From assembly GCA_030704615.1 (NCBI GenBank), contig CM060734.1:54514042-54578041 (forward strand): DNA of 64,000 bases, read 5' to 3'. The translations under genes and the position numbers were made by a program. Positions 37,170 to 48,425 of this stretch are shown piece after piece; within the stretch, counting starts at the first letter, position 1; each line of letters begins with the position of its first letter. Under the pieces are notes generated by a model that did not search any database, was not told the DNA's origin, and saw nothing but the letters and a program-made list of their open reading frames with translations. The stretch is from Takakia lepidozioides (Eukaryota > Streptophyta > Takakiopsida > Takakiales > Takakiaceae).

Positions 37170-37805
37170 TCAAATGTTTTTTACCTGCAGATAAACCAAG
37201 TCAGTAAAACAGAGGACGTGTTCGATCAAAAATGTAAAAAACGTATTTAAAATGCAAACATGTTTTACACTTACATGAAGGGCGTACGTCAACATCACGC
37301 CTCTGAAGATGTCGACAGCGGACATCCCATCTCGACAAAACAGGGAGGCCAAATAGTCGTAGGTGTTACCTCGTAGCTCATGATTATAAGTCCTACACTC
37401 TTCTTCAAAACCTCATGGCTTCCCAGAAAGCCCTTCAAGAATCGACTGAATTGGCTCGATTAAGAGCACTGTCGCGATGTGCTCATCCGAATTTTGCATC
37501 TCCTCAGGTGTCACTAAAAAAACATAGTCCAAGCACAGGACAGTCCGAGAGAAAGTCTTCGTGCTGTTTTTGTAAACATTTTCATACTCCCCCGGAACAT
37601 AAAATCCCTGCCGGACAAGATACAATGTTCTTTCGGGACCATTTTGGATGTAGGAGACCAGATTGGCCGAGGACGGTTGAGTCGAGAAGAAAACAAAAGC
37701 ACTCGTGTTCATTTTCCAAGCCACAAAAGCTTCTAGTATGTTCACATAGTCCTTGGCCTCAAATACCATAGAGTCATCTTCAGAAATTGTATTGACGAAC
37801 ACCAT
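37170..37805 (-). pseudogene. Unidentified open segment, probably transposon-derived
   Basis: Continuous minus-strand frame from MVFVNTISEDDSMVF through ERTLYLVRQGFYVPGEYENVY, TPEEMQNSDEHIATVLLIEP and SILEGLSGKP, a TGA, then FEEECRTYNHELRGNTYDYL, FCRDGMSAVDIFRGVMLTYA. The single TGA (about 37413) is the only break in about 210 codons, so this was real coding sequence. I do not recognise the family. Confidence 0.4.
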
Positions 37806-37909
37806 CGCTATGTTGTCAAACCGTTTCTTCGGTGCGAGTCGCAGACAGGATTGGCATCGGCGAATTTTGTTTCCCCCCCCATGAGAGCATAATGAGACTT
37901 GAAACTCGC

Positions 37910-39160
37910 TTAAATAATCGCCATGGCATCCTCTCTATCCTCATAAGCTTTTTTGATGGAGGAGACGTACTTAACAAAAGCGGTCGTGAGTGGTTTTGTC
38001 TCCATGTTCATCTTAATCTTGCTTTGGATGTAATCCGTCCCCAGTTTGTCTTTAAATGTTGAGAACTTTGCCTTATTGAAGTGGTACTTTTTCTTCACTT
38101 CATGTCACTCGTCCTTAGTGTATGGTTCCGTGCACTGTTTGCTCCTCCGAGGCCACCCCAACAACACTTCCATAACATCGTCGACAATAAATCGGCGCAT
38201 TTTCATGTTGTCTATGTACTTGTTCATGCCTTGAATTGATTTGTCTTGTCCTTTTATAATCTCGAATGGTCAATTTCAAGTCCAGGATTTTTTGCGCAGC
38301 TTTTATCAGCTGCCATCTGTTCAACCATTGCAGCTTTGCAATAGCAGATTTCGTGAGCTGTTGCTGTACACCCTTGTACTATATCCCAAGCGGGTCGAGA
38401 AGCTTTCCCTGCTCCCAACGTTTGAACACATCTTCCCAGATCTTCCAAACGCCGTCGTCACAAAGTACCAGGACCATTGCCTCCTTAATGCTACCCATTT
38501 CAAGTATCAAATGACAGGCAAACATGAACTCCTGCACATTCATCAACGGAAAAATTAGGTGTCACTCCGACAACAGAAGTATTCTTTAGCATAAAATGAA
38601 TGTGAATAGTAGATTTTCATTCCATAAATGCATACCTTCCATTGTTTCGTCTCGGACTTGGTGGTGTGATCGTTGTATTTCTTTGGCTTCCCCCTCAAGT
38701 TGAATAACATTCGCGCATGCCAACTTTCTCCGGCATTGTTGTATCAAACGTTTGCGCCTTATTGGGATCATTGAGGAGCTTTGACAACTTCAAGAGCTTT
38801 TGTTCATCGGTAGACCATATAATCTTCGCAGGCCACTCCCGATAGTATTCCTTCAGTTCGCTGTTGGCAAGATCATCGAGAAGTTCCTGCTACAGTTAAG
38901 GTAAAATGGGTGAGAGAGTTGAAAGGGTAGGGACATATCCAATTTCGTGGGAACACCAACCTCCACTGCCCAGTGGAGGTTTGTTGAAAGAGAGGGCTGG
39001 GTGGAAATGAAGTCCATTACCTTTGCGGCCACGATGGTGTGTTGTCCACCAATGACGAAGATACGTCCATTTCTTTCCATTGCTTCGGTCGCGATGAAGC
39101 AATATTCTCAGGATTGGAAGGTTTGATTGGCGCAAGATACATCGGATGTTTGGAGTCAAA
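37910..39160 (-). pseudogene. Further decayed exons of the unidentified minus-strand gene
   Basis: Segments in different frames read, in gene order: MYLAPIKPSNPENI and PKQWKEMDVSSLV (39040-39160); after a GT-AG intron at about 38890-39021, LLDDLANSEL-type sequence and KIIWSTDEQK (38760-38890); then a WEDVF-(K/Q)-x-W-E-x-GK segment (38390-38450), WQLIKAAQKILDLKLTIRDY (38262-38321), and KKKYHFNKAKFSTFKDKLGT (38030-38098). The multiple frame changes mark it as dead. The composition suggests a transposon gene repeated in this genome. Family unknown. Confidence 0.35.
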
Positions 39161-39288
39161 CAAATGAAGTTGGAAGAGTCACGCTTTCACTTCGTCCTTA
39201 TGTTTGATATTTAACGGCCTGTACACCATGCTCCTTGGAGCTAGTTCCATCATGGAAACCCCGGTTATCAGCGTCATGTCCGTCCGTC

Positions 39289-39316
39289 AGCGTCAGGTCT
39301 CGTCAGACCTGACGCT
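39289..39316. repeat. Perfect 28-base palindrome
   Basis: AGCGTCAGGTCT at 39289-39300 is followed by CGTC and then its exact reverse complement at 39305-39316. It lies at the left border of the palindrome array, and related CGTCAGGT words recur at 39272-39345. It may be the terminus of the element that carries the array. Confidence 0.7.
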
Positions 39317-39489
39317 AACGGGACCTCCGTCACGTCAGGTTCGGGGAATATTCTGGTAAAAATAGTACCAGGTAAAATACTGCCACTTAAGCAGCCACGT
39401 CGCCGACACGGTGGCAGTGGCAAATACATTTTGAAAATTAACAAAATGAACATGACCGCCAATTCGCTTTGCTTTTCAAAATTTAAAAA

Positions 39490-40650
39490 GAAATAACGAC
39501 CGCCGTATTGGCGGTCGCTTCAATTTTTATTATTTTAAAAGCAAGATTGGCGATCGCCTTATTTTTCGAAATAGAAAAAGAAATAGCGACCGCCATATTG
39601 GCGGTCGCTTCAAATGTTTTTTTTTCAAAGCAAGATTGGCGGTCGCACTGGCAGTCGCCTTATTTTTCGAATTCGACCGCTATGTTGGCGGTCACTTCAA
39701 TTTATTTTTAAAAAAAAAACAAGATTGGCAGCCGTATTGGCGGTCGCCTAATTTTTTTTTAAAAACAAGCGACTGCCATATTGGCGGTCGCACGGTGGCA
39801 AATACATTTTTGAAAATTAACAAAATGAACACGATCGCCAATTGCTTTGTTTTTCGAAATTAAAAAAGAAATAGCGACCGCCGTATTGGCGGTCGCTTCA
39901 ATTTTTATTTTTTTTTAAAGCAAGATTGGCGGTCGCACTGGCGGTCGCCTTATTTTTCGAAATAAAAAAAGAAACAACGATCGTCATATTGGCGGTCGCT
40001 TCAAATGTTTTTTTTTTAAAGCAAGATTGGCGGTCGCACTGGTGGTCGCCTTATTTTTCGAATTAAAAAAACAAATAGCGACCGCTATGCTGGCGGTCGC
40101 TTCAATTTATTGTTTAAAAAAAACAAGATTGGCGGTCGTATTGGTGGTCGCCTAATTTAAAAAAGAAAACAAGTGACTGCCGTATTGGCGGTCGCACGGT
40201 GGCAAATACATTTTTGAAAATTAACAAAATGAACGCGACCGCCAATTATGGCTGTCGCTTTGTTTTTCGCAATTAAAAAAGAAATAGCGACCGCCATATT
40301 GGCGGTTGCTTCAATTGTTTTTTTTTTAAAGCAAGATTGGCGGTCACACTGGCGGTCGCCTTATTTTTCGAAATAGAAAAAGAAATAGCGACCGCCATAT
40401 TGGCGGTCGCTTCAAATTTGTTTTTAATAAAAGCAAGATTGGCGCACTGGCGGTCACTTTATTTTTTGAATTAAAAAAAAGAAATAGCGACCGCTATCTT
40501 GGCGGTCGCTTAAATTTAAAAAATATACAAAATAGAAGTGACCGCAATATTGCACAAAATGAAAGGAAATAAAAGCGACCACAGTAGTGGAGGTCGCTTG
40601 TTTTTCATAAAAAATAAAAATACAGACCATAGTATTAGTGGTCGCTTAAT
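39490..40650. repeat. Array of GC-rich palindromes with higher-order structure
   Basis: The word GCGACCGCC, 4-5 bases, GGCGGTCGC recurs through the array (for example 39586-39608), separated by A/T-rich tracts of TTTTTTAAAGCAAGATTGG and TTATTTTTCGAAAT. CAAGATTGG starts at 39542, 39631, 39720, 39921, 40022, 40123, 40332 and 40433, giving a basic spacing of 89-101 bases. A longer marker, GGTGGCAAATACATTTT, appears at about 39410, 39794 and 40198, giving a higher-order period of about 380-405 bases. The palindromes degrade towards both ends. There is no coding capacity. It is either a satellite-like array or the body of a foldback element. Confidence 0.85.
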
Positions 40651-41065
40651 TTCAAAATTACAACAAATATGGTTGTACAGCCTTTTTTGGGTGGACGCTA
40701 TTGGTTTGTCATTTATTCATTTCACTTTCATTTCACTTTCATCCTTCTTGGATCATATATAAGGGAGGAGGGTCACCAAGCTCCTCACTTCTTTTGGCGC
40801 AAACACTTGAGGTTGTTTTTTATGTTCTCTTCCATTGAACGAGTGTGTAGCCCAAGAGGAGGGTGCGCACATTTTGCTGTTGTGGCTTCCACCAAAGCCA
40901 CTTCAACAGATTGTGTATAAGCTCAACATTACAACCCATATCGATCCACTTGGGTTGCTGACAGGTGTAGAAGTGTTGGGCTATTGCATTGCACTCTACA
41001 TTCACAACACGTTCATTTATAGGTGACTATTTTTTATTGCTTGCATCGTTAGGTCCCAGGGGAAG
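40651..41065. other. Spacer between palindrome array and hAT remnant
   Basis: Includes a duplicated CATTTCACTTT word (40718-40741) and a TATATAAGG string at 40755 that could serve as a TATA element for the plus-strand hAT gene. Nothing else is supported. Confidence 0.35.
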
Positions 41066-43519
41066 ATGAGGGAGAAATGGAGCCTTTGGTATACGACAAT
41101 CCCGAACACTGTCAATGCCACTGGTAGTGTTGAGTGCAACCTATGTGGATTAAAACTTTCGTAAGGATCAGTTGTTCGCTTACCTCGGCTATAAAGGTGT
41201 GAAGAGCGCTAGGGTGGGTTTATGCCCCAAAACATCTATGCGGTAAAAAGCCATTTTGCCCAATGTGGAGGCAATACTCTAAGGTTTTTGGATCTGGACA
41301 TGACCTCTGAGCAGAACACTCCATCTTCCCGTTATGATGCCCCGATTAGTACCCAGGGCGACTCTTGTGAGGCTTCGGGTGTCCTTGGACAAGTGGGTTG
41401 AGCCGGAGCAACACCTGCTTCAACACCTCTTTGTACCTCTACACTTCAACGGAGTAGAGGATTACGGCAGCAATCCATGCAATAAGGTCTTAACTTGTCT
41501 GCGAAAAGACAGTTGGATAAAAAATGGGCGCAGTTTTTCTTCGAGGCCAACATACCATTTAATGTGGCAAGGCTTCCGACATTTGTTTCTGTTGTTAGAG
41601 CAACCTCGGAGTCCAGATCCACGTACGTGCCTCCGACTTATCACAATCTCCGCACAGGATTGCTAGAAGACGCCATGACCGAGCTTACCCAAAAAGTCAA
41701 CGATAGGACGGGCGAGTGCATCAGAAAATATGGAAGCACTATATGTGCCGATGGTTGGAATTCTGTCACAAACAGACCGTTGTTCAATGTCATGCTCGTA
41801 TGTCCAGCTGGGGAACAATTCTTGGGATCGGTCGACACTAGCGGCAAGAAGAAAGATGGATGTTATCAATGCCAACTATTGATGGACTTCATCAAACAGG
41901 TCGGAAGTGATAGAATCGTGCAAATATGCATAGACAATGCCGCTAACATGAGAAACACTGCAGACATGTTGTTGACACGTTATCCCCATATGTACTATCA
42001 AGGTTATGCTCCTCATATCATTGACCTCCTTTTGGAAGATTGGGGAAAAGAACAGTGGGTGAAACAACTTGTCAAGCGAGCGAAGACTGTTGTGTCGTTT
42101 ATCCGCACACACCACATCCCTTTGGCAAAATATAGGAGGCACAAACCCAAATACAGCCTCCGCAATCCAGGCGAAACTCGTTTTGCCACTAGCTTCTTGA
42201 TGATGGATCGGTTGGTGACGGTGAAGAACAGTCTGGAGCACACCATCATCGATCCTCAATGAGATGCGTACACATGGATATTGCGGGACTCCAGAAAAGC
42301 CAAGTCATTGGGCAAAAGTCGAAAAGTTTGAAATAGCATTCGCAGCGATGATTTTTGGAAGAAATGTGAAAACTTTGTTTATATGGTTGAGCCGGTGTTA
42401 ATCGTCTTGCGGGAGTTTGATGGAAAGAAACCAGTAATGGGCAAGGCATGATTACTAATGCAAAATCTTGAGAAGCACGTCCAATCCTTGAGGCATCCTC
42501 CCTTCTTCTTGGAACCTGAACTTGTAGACAGTGCTGAGGATGCATTTTACGACCGTCGTTCGATGGTTCGAACGGACTGGCATTATGCGGGGGCTTTGCT
42601 CAATCTATTCTTGCTCGACAATACCATGCTCCGAGACGACGCTGATGCCAAGGCCGGCCTCGTGCGAGTGCTCATGCGACTGGCTCCGCCGAACCATGCA
42701 GAGAGAGCTATATCCGAGTACCAATGCTTCTCAAATCGCCATGACCCTTTTGAGGACATGCCGGATCCAAAAGAGCTCAATATGCTGCCACATGAATGGT
42801 GGGATCTGATTGGAGCTGGAGCAAGAACATTGGCTTCCATTGCAAAGCGTATTCTTGCTCAAGTGTGCTCTGCATCATCTTGCAAACGCAATTGGAGCAG
42901 TTACTCATTTGTTCACAACAAGATTCGCAACAGGCTGAATCCCGCGAAGGCTGACAAATTGGTGTATGTGTATATCAATTGTCGACTGCTACGTGAGAGG
43001 GCAGCGGATGATGTTGCAGCATGGTATGAGATGAATTTGCATTCCGAAGACTCTGCTTCTGAGGCTGATTCAATGAGTGACGATATTGAGCCTTAGAGAG
43101 AATCATCTCAGAGGGAATCATCTGCCTCCGATAGTGAAGATGGATCCGATGATGCTCCCGAAAATGCATATGACCCGTTTACATTCACAGAGGATGATGC
43201 TTATATCCAACCGACCTTTGATAACCTTCTTGAAGAAGTGCGTATCGCAGATGAAGGTGAAGTTGCAATTGTGTCATCCCCAGAACATGGTCCTCAAAAT
43301 GAAGTTGGGGTCGACCCTCGCCCCCCACTACATGCTGAAGCCACCGGTAGTGCCCCAATGGAGCTTAGGGGTGATGTACTGCCAGGACCGATCGACGTAC
43401 GTAACCCTGTTCATACAAATGATGGTGTCGAACCCATTGTACAGTCGACGGGACGGGATCATGCCTCACCGATACGACCAGCTCCACCACAATGCCAAAA
43501 CCGATCCAGCTCGCTGTAA
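41066..43519 (+). pseudogene. hAT-superfamily transposase remnant (BED, DUF659, dimerisation domain)
   Basis: The plus strand starts with a BED-type zinc-finger half (MREKWSLWYTTI ... VECNLCGLK, 41066-41160), then a damaged stretch. From 41495 to 43519 a single frame carries a DUF659 domain (STICADGWNSVTNRPLFNVM, IVQICIDNAANMRNTADMLL, YAPHIIDLLLEDWGK, RNPGETRFATSFLMMDRL). It ends with the hAT C-terminal dimerisation region (EWWDLIGAGARTLASIAKRI, CKRNWSSYSFVHNKIRNRLN) and an acidic tail. The frame is interrupted only by stops: TGA at 42260, 42329 and 42449, TAG at 43094. No frameshift is needed over about 2 kb. Terminal inverted repeats were not located. Confidence 0.85.
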
Positions 43520-44472
43520 AGCGCCAGAAAACGTAGAGCCAAAAATAATTTATATTTTTGTTTTTCGAACTGCGCTTCGCGCCTCGGTCTCCTGTCGATT
43601 AGTGGTCTGAATCTAACCATCCACACCCGGTGGTCCAGATCAACACAACGGGCATTAAGGAGCAACAGGGTTGATCTGTTTTCCACACGCATGCATCATT
43701 CTGCTGCATTGGACCGTGCGGAAGTTGAAGCCTCAGATGATGACAACCTGTCATTATAATTCCACCTTAACCAACGTGTTGTGTAGCAGACCCGTGGTTC
43801 CTTACATGCCGGACCATCTAATGTCGGTCCATCTCGGGCAGTCCCCCCTCCAGTACCTCCTTCGAGACCACTTGCAGATTGTGTTTCCCGCACCTCTCTG
43901 GTCATCTCTCACCTCGCTTCCCATATTGCTCCTCTTTGAGCATCATGTACCTCTGTGGTCATCGCAGGTGTAACTCTCTGAATTTCCATAATCTCTCGCA
44001 TTTTCACCCGTAGAAAATGTTAAGACATCTATGTATTTTCAATATTCTACAGGAAAATCTACTTATTTATCATCTACATGTTTAGAAATTACAGTCCAAT
44101 ACTCTCCAATTTCTGTATTTTGTTATATCTCAAGTCGTGGACCTCCACTGGACAGTCGCGTCAATGCTCTCATCCATCCGTCATTACAATTATTCATCCA
44201 CGTAACCATGTTCATCCACTAATATTCATCTGTCCGACTTTTTCATCTGTATCTCATCTAACCTCCACTGTACAATGGAGGTTATATAATTAGACACAAT
44301 CTTCAAATGACATGTTCCAGACCAAACAACAATTCCATTTCTATTCTATTTCTCTGAAACGTTCATACGCGAGTGTATTTCCTTTTATTGAATTGATTCA
44401 TCTCTGAATATAGTCTTCACTCAAACTGCTTATTACTGTCAGTAAGGTCGTCACGGAGGGGTTTTCAGTTTC
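43520..44472. other. Spacer between two transposon remnants
   Basis: No gene. It holds two members of the 24-base palindrome family (44140 and 44260); a third follows at 44476. Confidence 0.4.
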
Positions 44473-45806
44473 TTGAACCTCGCGTGTGCAGTGGAGGTTC
44501 CGGTGATCATGATCTTAGAGACGGGTCAAAGAGTGTTTCTTACTCTTCCCGGGTCCTCATCTGTAGTAGCCACTGGGGACTGCCTTAATGTCTCCGGGGT
44601 TGGGACCTATCATGGACAACAATTATCTTCCTCAACCATTTCAGTGGTTCTCATCTCATGTGATGAAGCACACTCATTATGTCATCTTCCTTATGGACAT
44701 ATGGATGCTAACACCTTGAAGGAGGCCATGGGGACCCCGGTGATGTGGAATGTTGGCGAAGTTCTTGCGGAGAATAACGAGTATCAAGGAGGGCCTGACA
44801 TGAATCCTGATTTTATGCCGGAGACAAGAGATATTGTCGAGAATTCTGACGTCGACGAGGATGAATCAAACCACAGACCATCAAAGAGTTCCGGGAATCC
44901 AAGCGGAGGACTCGGAAGAAACAACTGGAGAAACTTGTAGTGCTTACTGTTGGGTGATGATGGGGGTGCACTATTCGAGGGGAGGATTCAAGCTGCATTC
45001 CGGACGAGGTGATCCTCAATGACAAACTGGGAGAGGACGATGTTGGAGTTCTTGTCACCAGAATATTTTCTGGAGGTTCTGGATCTTTGATGTCTCTTGT
45101 AAAATGGTCTTTAACAAAAACACGACTTTTGGAAAAGTAGGAGACTACTCTCAAATGATCTGGAGAATTTTATTAGATCCTTTGACAGTATCTTGTACGA
45201 AGATCATGAGGCAGGTGTGAAGAAAACGGCGTATCGGCATTTTACGAGAAAGAAGAGGGATCGAGATTTGGAACATTCCAAAAAAAGAATGAAGAATCTT
45301 ACCCTCGAGGAAGTCCGGTCCGCGAGCAACAAACCTTGCTGCAGATTTCACTGCTGTCAATATTTCGATTGGCGAAAAACCTTGGCTATCCGTACTTCGT
45401 TTTGGGGATCCACTTTCGATGAGCGTAGAGAAAACGGACTGAATGTTTCGAAATGACTTCACATGCTGGAAGGGACCTCTCGCAGGGCATACGTTACGAT
45501 TGAGGGTGTAGATGTATGTGAGACTGCTTGGTGGACAATTCATGGAATTGGCAGGTCCACATACATGGAGTACAAAAAGTTGAGTAAATAGGGTTGGTTG
45601 TCAAGTCTCCATGGGAACCGTGGAGTGAAGAGGCCACGCCCAAAGACACTTCAGGCAGAGATAACATTATGTCCATTGTCAACGGAAATACTCACCTCAT
45701 GCCCCATAAGACAAGATGCATTGGGGAGGGAAAGAGGGATACTTTGAGAGTCTTACCACCTGAAATGAACTGGAAGCGAATACGAGACGAGTCCAACGAG
45801 GTATGA
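44473..45806 (+). pseudogene. DNA-transposon-like gene remnant, family uncertain
   Basis: First block (44510-44940): TGQRVFLTLPGSSSVVATGD, YHGQQLSSSTISVVLISCDE, DANTLKEAMGTPVMWNVGEV. This layout (a repeated beta unit, then 'L-x-x-A-x-G-T-P-V-x-W') resembles the small domain found in plant Tnp1/En-Spm-type proteins. A second block (45190-45640) carries NKPCCRFHCCQYFDWRKTLA, IRTSFWGSTFDERRENGL, GTSRRAYVTIEGVDVCETAW, WTIHGIGRSTYMEYKK and RGVKRPRPKTLQAE, a cysteine-rich segment seen upstream of transposase cores. A frameshift near 45665 leads to [20 protein letters not shown] and a GTATGA donor at 45800. Stops and frame changes show decay. No DDE core is present before the retroelement fragment begins. 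Confidence 0.45.
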
Positions 45807-45974
45807 AATCTCCATTCTTCAATTTCTTTCCTGGAAGATTTTTTTGATTCAATGTGGATGATCCTCCCTTCGATTTTGTCTCTTTCGACTGTGGTTCTAG
45901 CTTCATGAACCTCCACTGTCCAATGGACGTTCCTTTCCTGACCTTGCCTTATTGTAACAGACCAACAGACTTTT

Positions 45975-47172
45975 CGAATTTGATGATATCCGGAGCGCAA
46001 ATCGATCCGGCTGAAATACTTCGCTCTTGCCAACCGATTGAAGAGGTCATCGATCCTTGGCAAAGGGTATCGGTTTTTGATAGTCACCTTATTCAGAGCC
46101 CTGTAATCGACACACATCCGCAGCGTCCCATCCTTCTTGTCTGCGAATAGCATCGGGGCTCCGTAAGGTGACTTACTCGGCCAGATGTACCCCTTTGATA
46201 TTAGATCCTTGAGTTGAGTCTTCAGCTTGACCAACTCTCTGTGGCTCAACCGGTAGGGTGCCTTGGCAGGCGGCTCCGATCCCGGTATCACCTCAATTTT
46301 GTGGTCAACTCCTCTTCGCGGTGGCAAGCCGCTTGGTAAATCCTCCGGCATCACATCCTGATATTTCTCCAAAATCCCCTTGATCCAATCTGGGCTCGGC
46401 TCCCCATCGCCTTTTTCCTTCACTTGTCTTACGTAAAGCAAAAACTGGGGCTCGTGTGGCTCCTCCACGGCCCACTCCCTTGCTGACAGAAGGTTTATTC
46501 GCCCTCCCATGGGGTTGGGCGTTTCCGACACTCGTAAAACTTCGCCACCATTCCCACACGGTAGCGTGACTACTCTTTTGCGGCCATCTATGACCACTCC
46601 GGATCTGCTAAAAAAGGTCATCCCCAAAATGAGATCCACTCCATCGATCTCGCAAAAGGTGAAGTTCTCACGTCCCTCCCAACTCCCGAACTGAAGAGGA
46701 ACATCGAACGCCAACCTCGTCGTCAATTGTGGTTCTCCTTTAGCAGAACGCACCTCAATCGAGACCCCCACATCACTTGTCGGGAGTCCCAGCTTCCGTG
46801 CCGTTGCCGGTGTCATGAAGGAGTGCGACGCTCCTGTGTCCACCAACAACGATACGTTAGTTCGGGAGATTATCCCACTCACAAACATTAACTGACTCCC
46901 TTTACGCAAGGCGCCAGTTTCCTGATACAACTCACAAGAGTAGTTGCCTACCTTGCAAGTCTTGGCGACCACCGCCTCCACCAAGCGGCTGATGGAGGCT
47001 TCGGATAACTCCATGGTTGCCCTAGTCATGTTCAATTGTCGGGGATTCGTGAACTTCTGGGCCATGTGCCCGGGCTCCCCACAATTAAAGCACGCTCCAT
47101 CGAAGGTCGCCTTCTGTCCGCCATAAGCCGCCGCACCTGATTTTCCTTTCGGGGCGTCGGGTGTCGTCTTGA
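45975..47172 (-). pseudogene. Ty3 chromovirus fragment (CCHC, protease, N-terminal RT), same family as 48-55 kb
   Basis: Minus-strand, almost fully open frame. It starts at the zinc knuckle ([14 protein letters not shown]; its last cysteine is changed to phenylalanine), continues with the aspartic protease [20 protein letters not shown] and [18 protein letters not shown], and ends in reverse transcriptase at [11 protein letters not shown]. It closely matches the complete element at 48426-55398 and keeps two four-G runs that are three-G runs there. The homology stops at 45975 on the left and, on the right, exactly at the CACTA terminus at 47173, so the CACTA element inserted into it. Gag N-terminus, LTRs, RNase H and integrase are absent. 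Confidence 0.9.
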
Positions 47173-47430
47173 CACTACTACAAAAACCGATTTTTCCAAC
47201 ACCACCCATAGTTCACACCTGGCACTTTGAACAGCTCCTCTTACACCCATGTGAGAGGAGGCAAGGTGTGATCTGGACCATTGTAGGAAAACCCACATGG
47301 TGTTACAAATTTCACACTCGAATGACACCCATACGGTCAACGGGTGTTGACCAAGATAATGCATATGGGGCATTTGACATGAGTGTGAAATGAGTCATGG
47401 AGTGTGAGGTTAGTGTGAGATGTCCTACAG
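47173..47430. mobile_element. CACTA (En/Spm) transposon left terminus with subterminal repeats
   Basis: CACTACTACAAAAACCGATT starts at 47173, directly where the Ty3 fragment is interrupted. The preceding bases TGA (47170-47172) would be one half of the 3-base target duplication. Over the next 250 bases the hexamer GTGTGA or its complement TCACAC occurs at least six times (about 47214-47422), as expected for subterminal transposase-binding sites of CACTA elements. The matching right terminus was not found in the window, so the element either runs past 64000 or has lost that end. Confidence 0.7.
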
Positions 47431-48420
47431 GAATTTGGGGCAACTATATGGCGTGGCACATTGACCATCCAGGTGGAAGATAGATGGATGAAATGACTTC
47501 CACCTCTATTCAACATGCCTTGGACGACATAACACATAGACTTTTGTTTAGAGAATTTAAAAGTTCAAAAATGTTATTAGGGTTATGGGGTCTGCATGTA
47601 GAGGGCTATGGGACTTGTAGTTTTTCTTTGCCGGCTCGTTTAGAATCTGAATGCCCACCAGTGCAGGCCATCCATTTAAGTTGATGCCAAAATGCATTTT
47701 CATCCAAACATCAAAGCTCTCAAAATAGACAACCTCAAGTAAAATGAGAAGGAGATTGGCAGAACCGAAAGGGCATAGAATTCTCTTCAATATTGAACAC
47801 TGCCTGCAACTATTGGCTATAACTTGCCCTCTGTCCTGTCACATATAATCCCTTCGGGAACCAACAATCCAAAAAGATGCACTGCTCATGCAGCTGACGA
47901 CAATATCGTTATGAGAATGTCACATTATAATCAACAATGTACAACAATTGCTTTGAGAAGCTATAGATAAAACTACCTCATGTCGTCTCAGAGATTTGTG
48001 AGCGCCAAAAATGTCAATCCCATTTCTGTCCAGTCAACCTTGACATGCAGTTCGGGACACGCAGCAGAGAGGGCGTAGGCGCATGTGCACAACAACCCTA
48101 GGCCCCTCACAATGAGACAGTCTGAAGCTGAGCTGAGCACGAATTTCAATCTCTACTAGTCCAACCGTACTAGAGAAATATCCAGTGATCCTCAGACAAG
48201 GCTTTCTTCACCACCTTACAAAAATTGTTCCCAATGACTACCTCCCGTCCACATTGTTGCTTGATGTCGAGAAGCTTGGACAAAGTGCCTTGCTCTTTGT
48301 GACTGGCTCCCTTTTTGAGACAGCAGGGTTTTTTTTTACGGGTGTACTTCACTCACAACCGTCTTTTTTACACTACGTCCGGGATATCAATGATCACCCC
48401 AGCCTGAATTTTGCCCCACC
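47431..48420. other. Interior of the CACTA element left of the retrotransposon insertion
   Basis: No recognisable coding sequence; only short minus-strand open frames (47557-47790 and 48170-48352). By the nested-insertion model it is continuous with the sequence from 55404 onward. Confidence 0.4.
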
Positions 48421-48425
48421 CTATC
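48421..48425. repeat. Target-site duplication, left (CTATC)
   Basis: CTATC directly precedes the TG of the 5' LTR and is repeated at 55399-55403 directly after the CA of the 3' LTR. Confidence 0.95.

Larger units (their letters stand above)
34264..45931. repeat. Dispersed 24-base palindrome family (eight copies)
   Basis: Eight copies of one 24-base palindrome: 11-base arm, 2-base centre, 11-base reverse arm. The consensus left arm is AAC(C/G)TC(C/G)ACTG. Positions: 34264-34287, 35065-35088, 36089-36112, 38958-38981 (perfect arms), 44140-44163, 44260-44283, 44476-44499, 45908-45931. Centre bases vary (CC, GA, GG, CC, GA, TA, TG, TC). At least one copy (38958) lies inside a likely intron; the copy at 35065 is in a coding-like segment. 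No copy was noticed outside 34-46 kb. Confidence 0.75.

Noticed and set aside
39490-40650. CRISPR array
   Set aside because: Repeats are palindromic and the intervening A/T tracts are themselves repeated, so there are no unique spacers; the context is eukaryotic.
41495-43519. TGA read as tryptophan (alternative genetic code)
   Set aside because: XCT, ORP3 and GNAT use TGG for tryptophan and read normally; TGA appears in frame only in dead elements.
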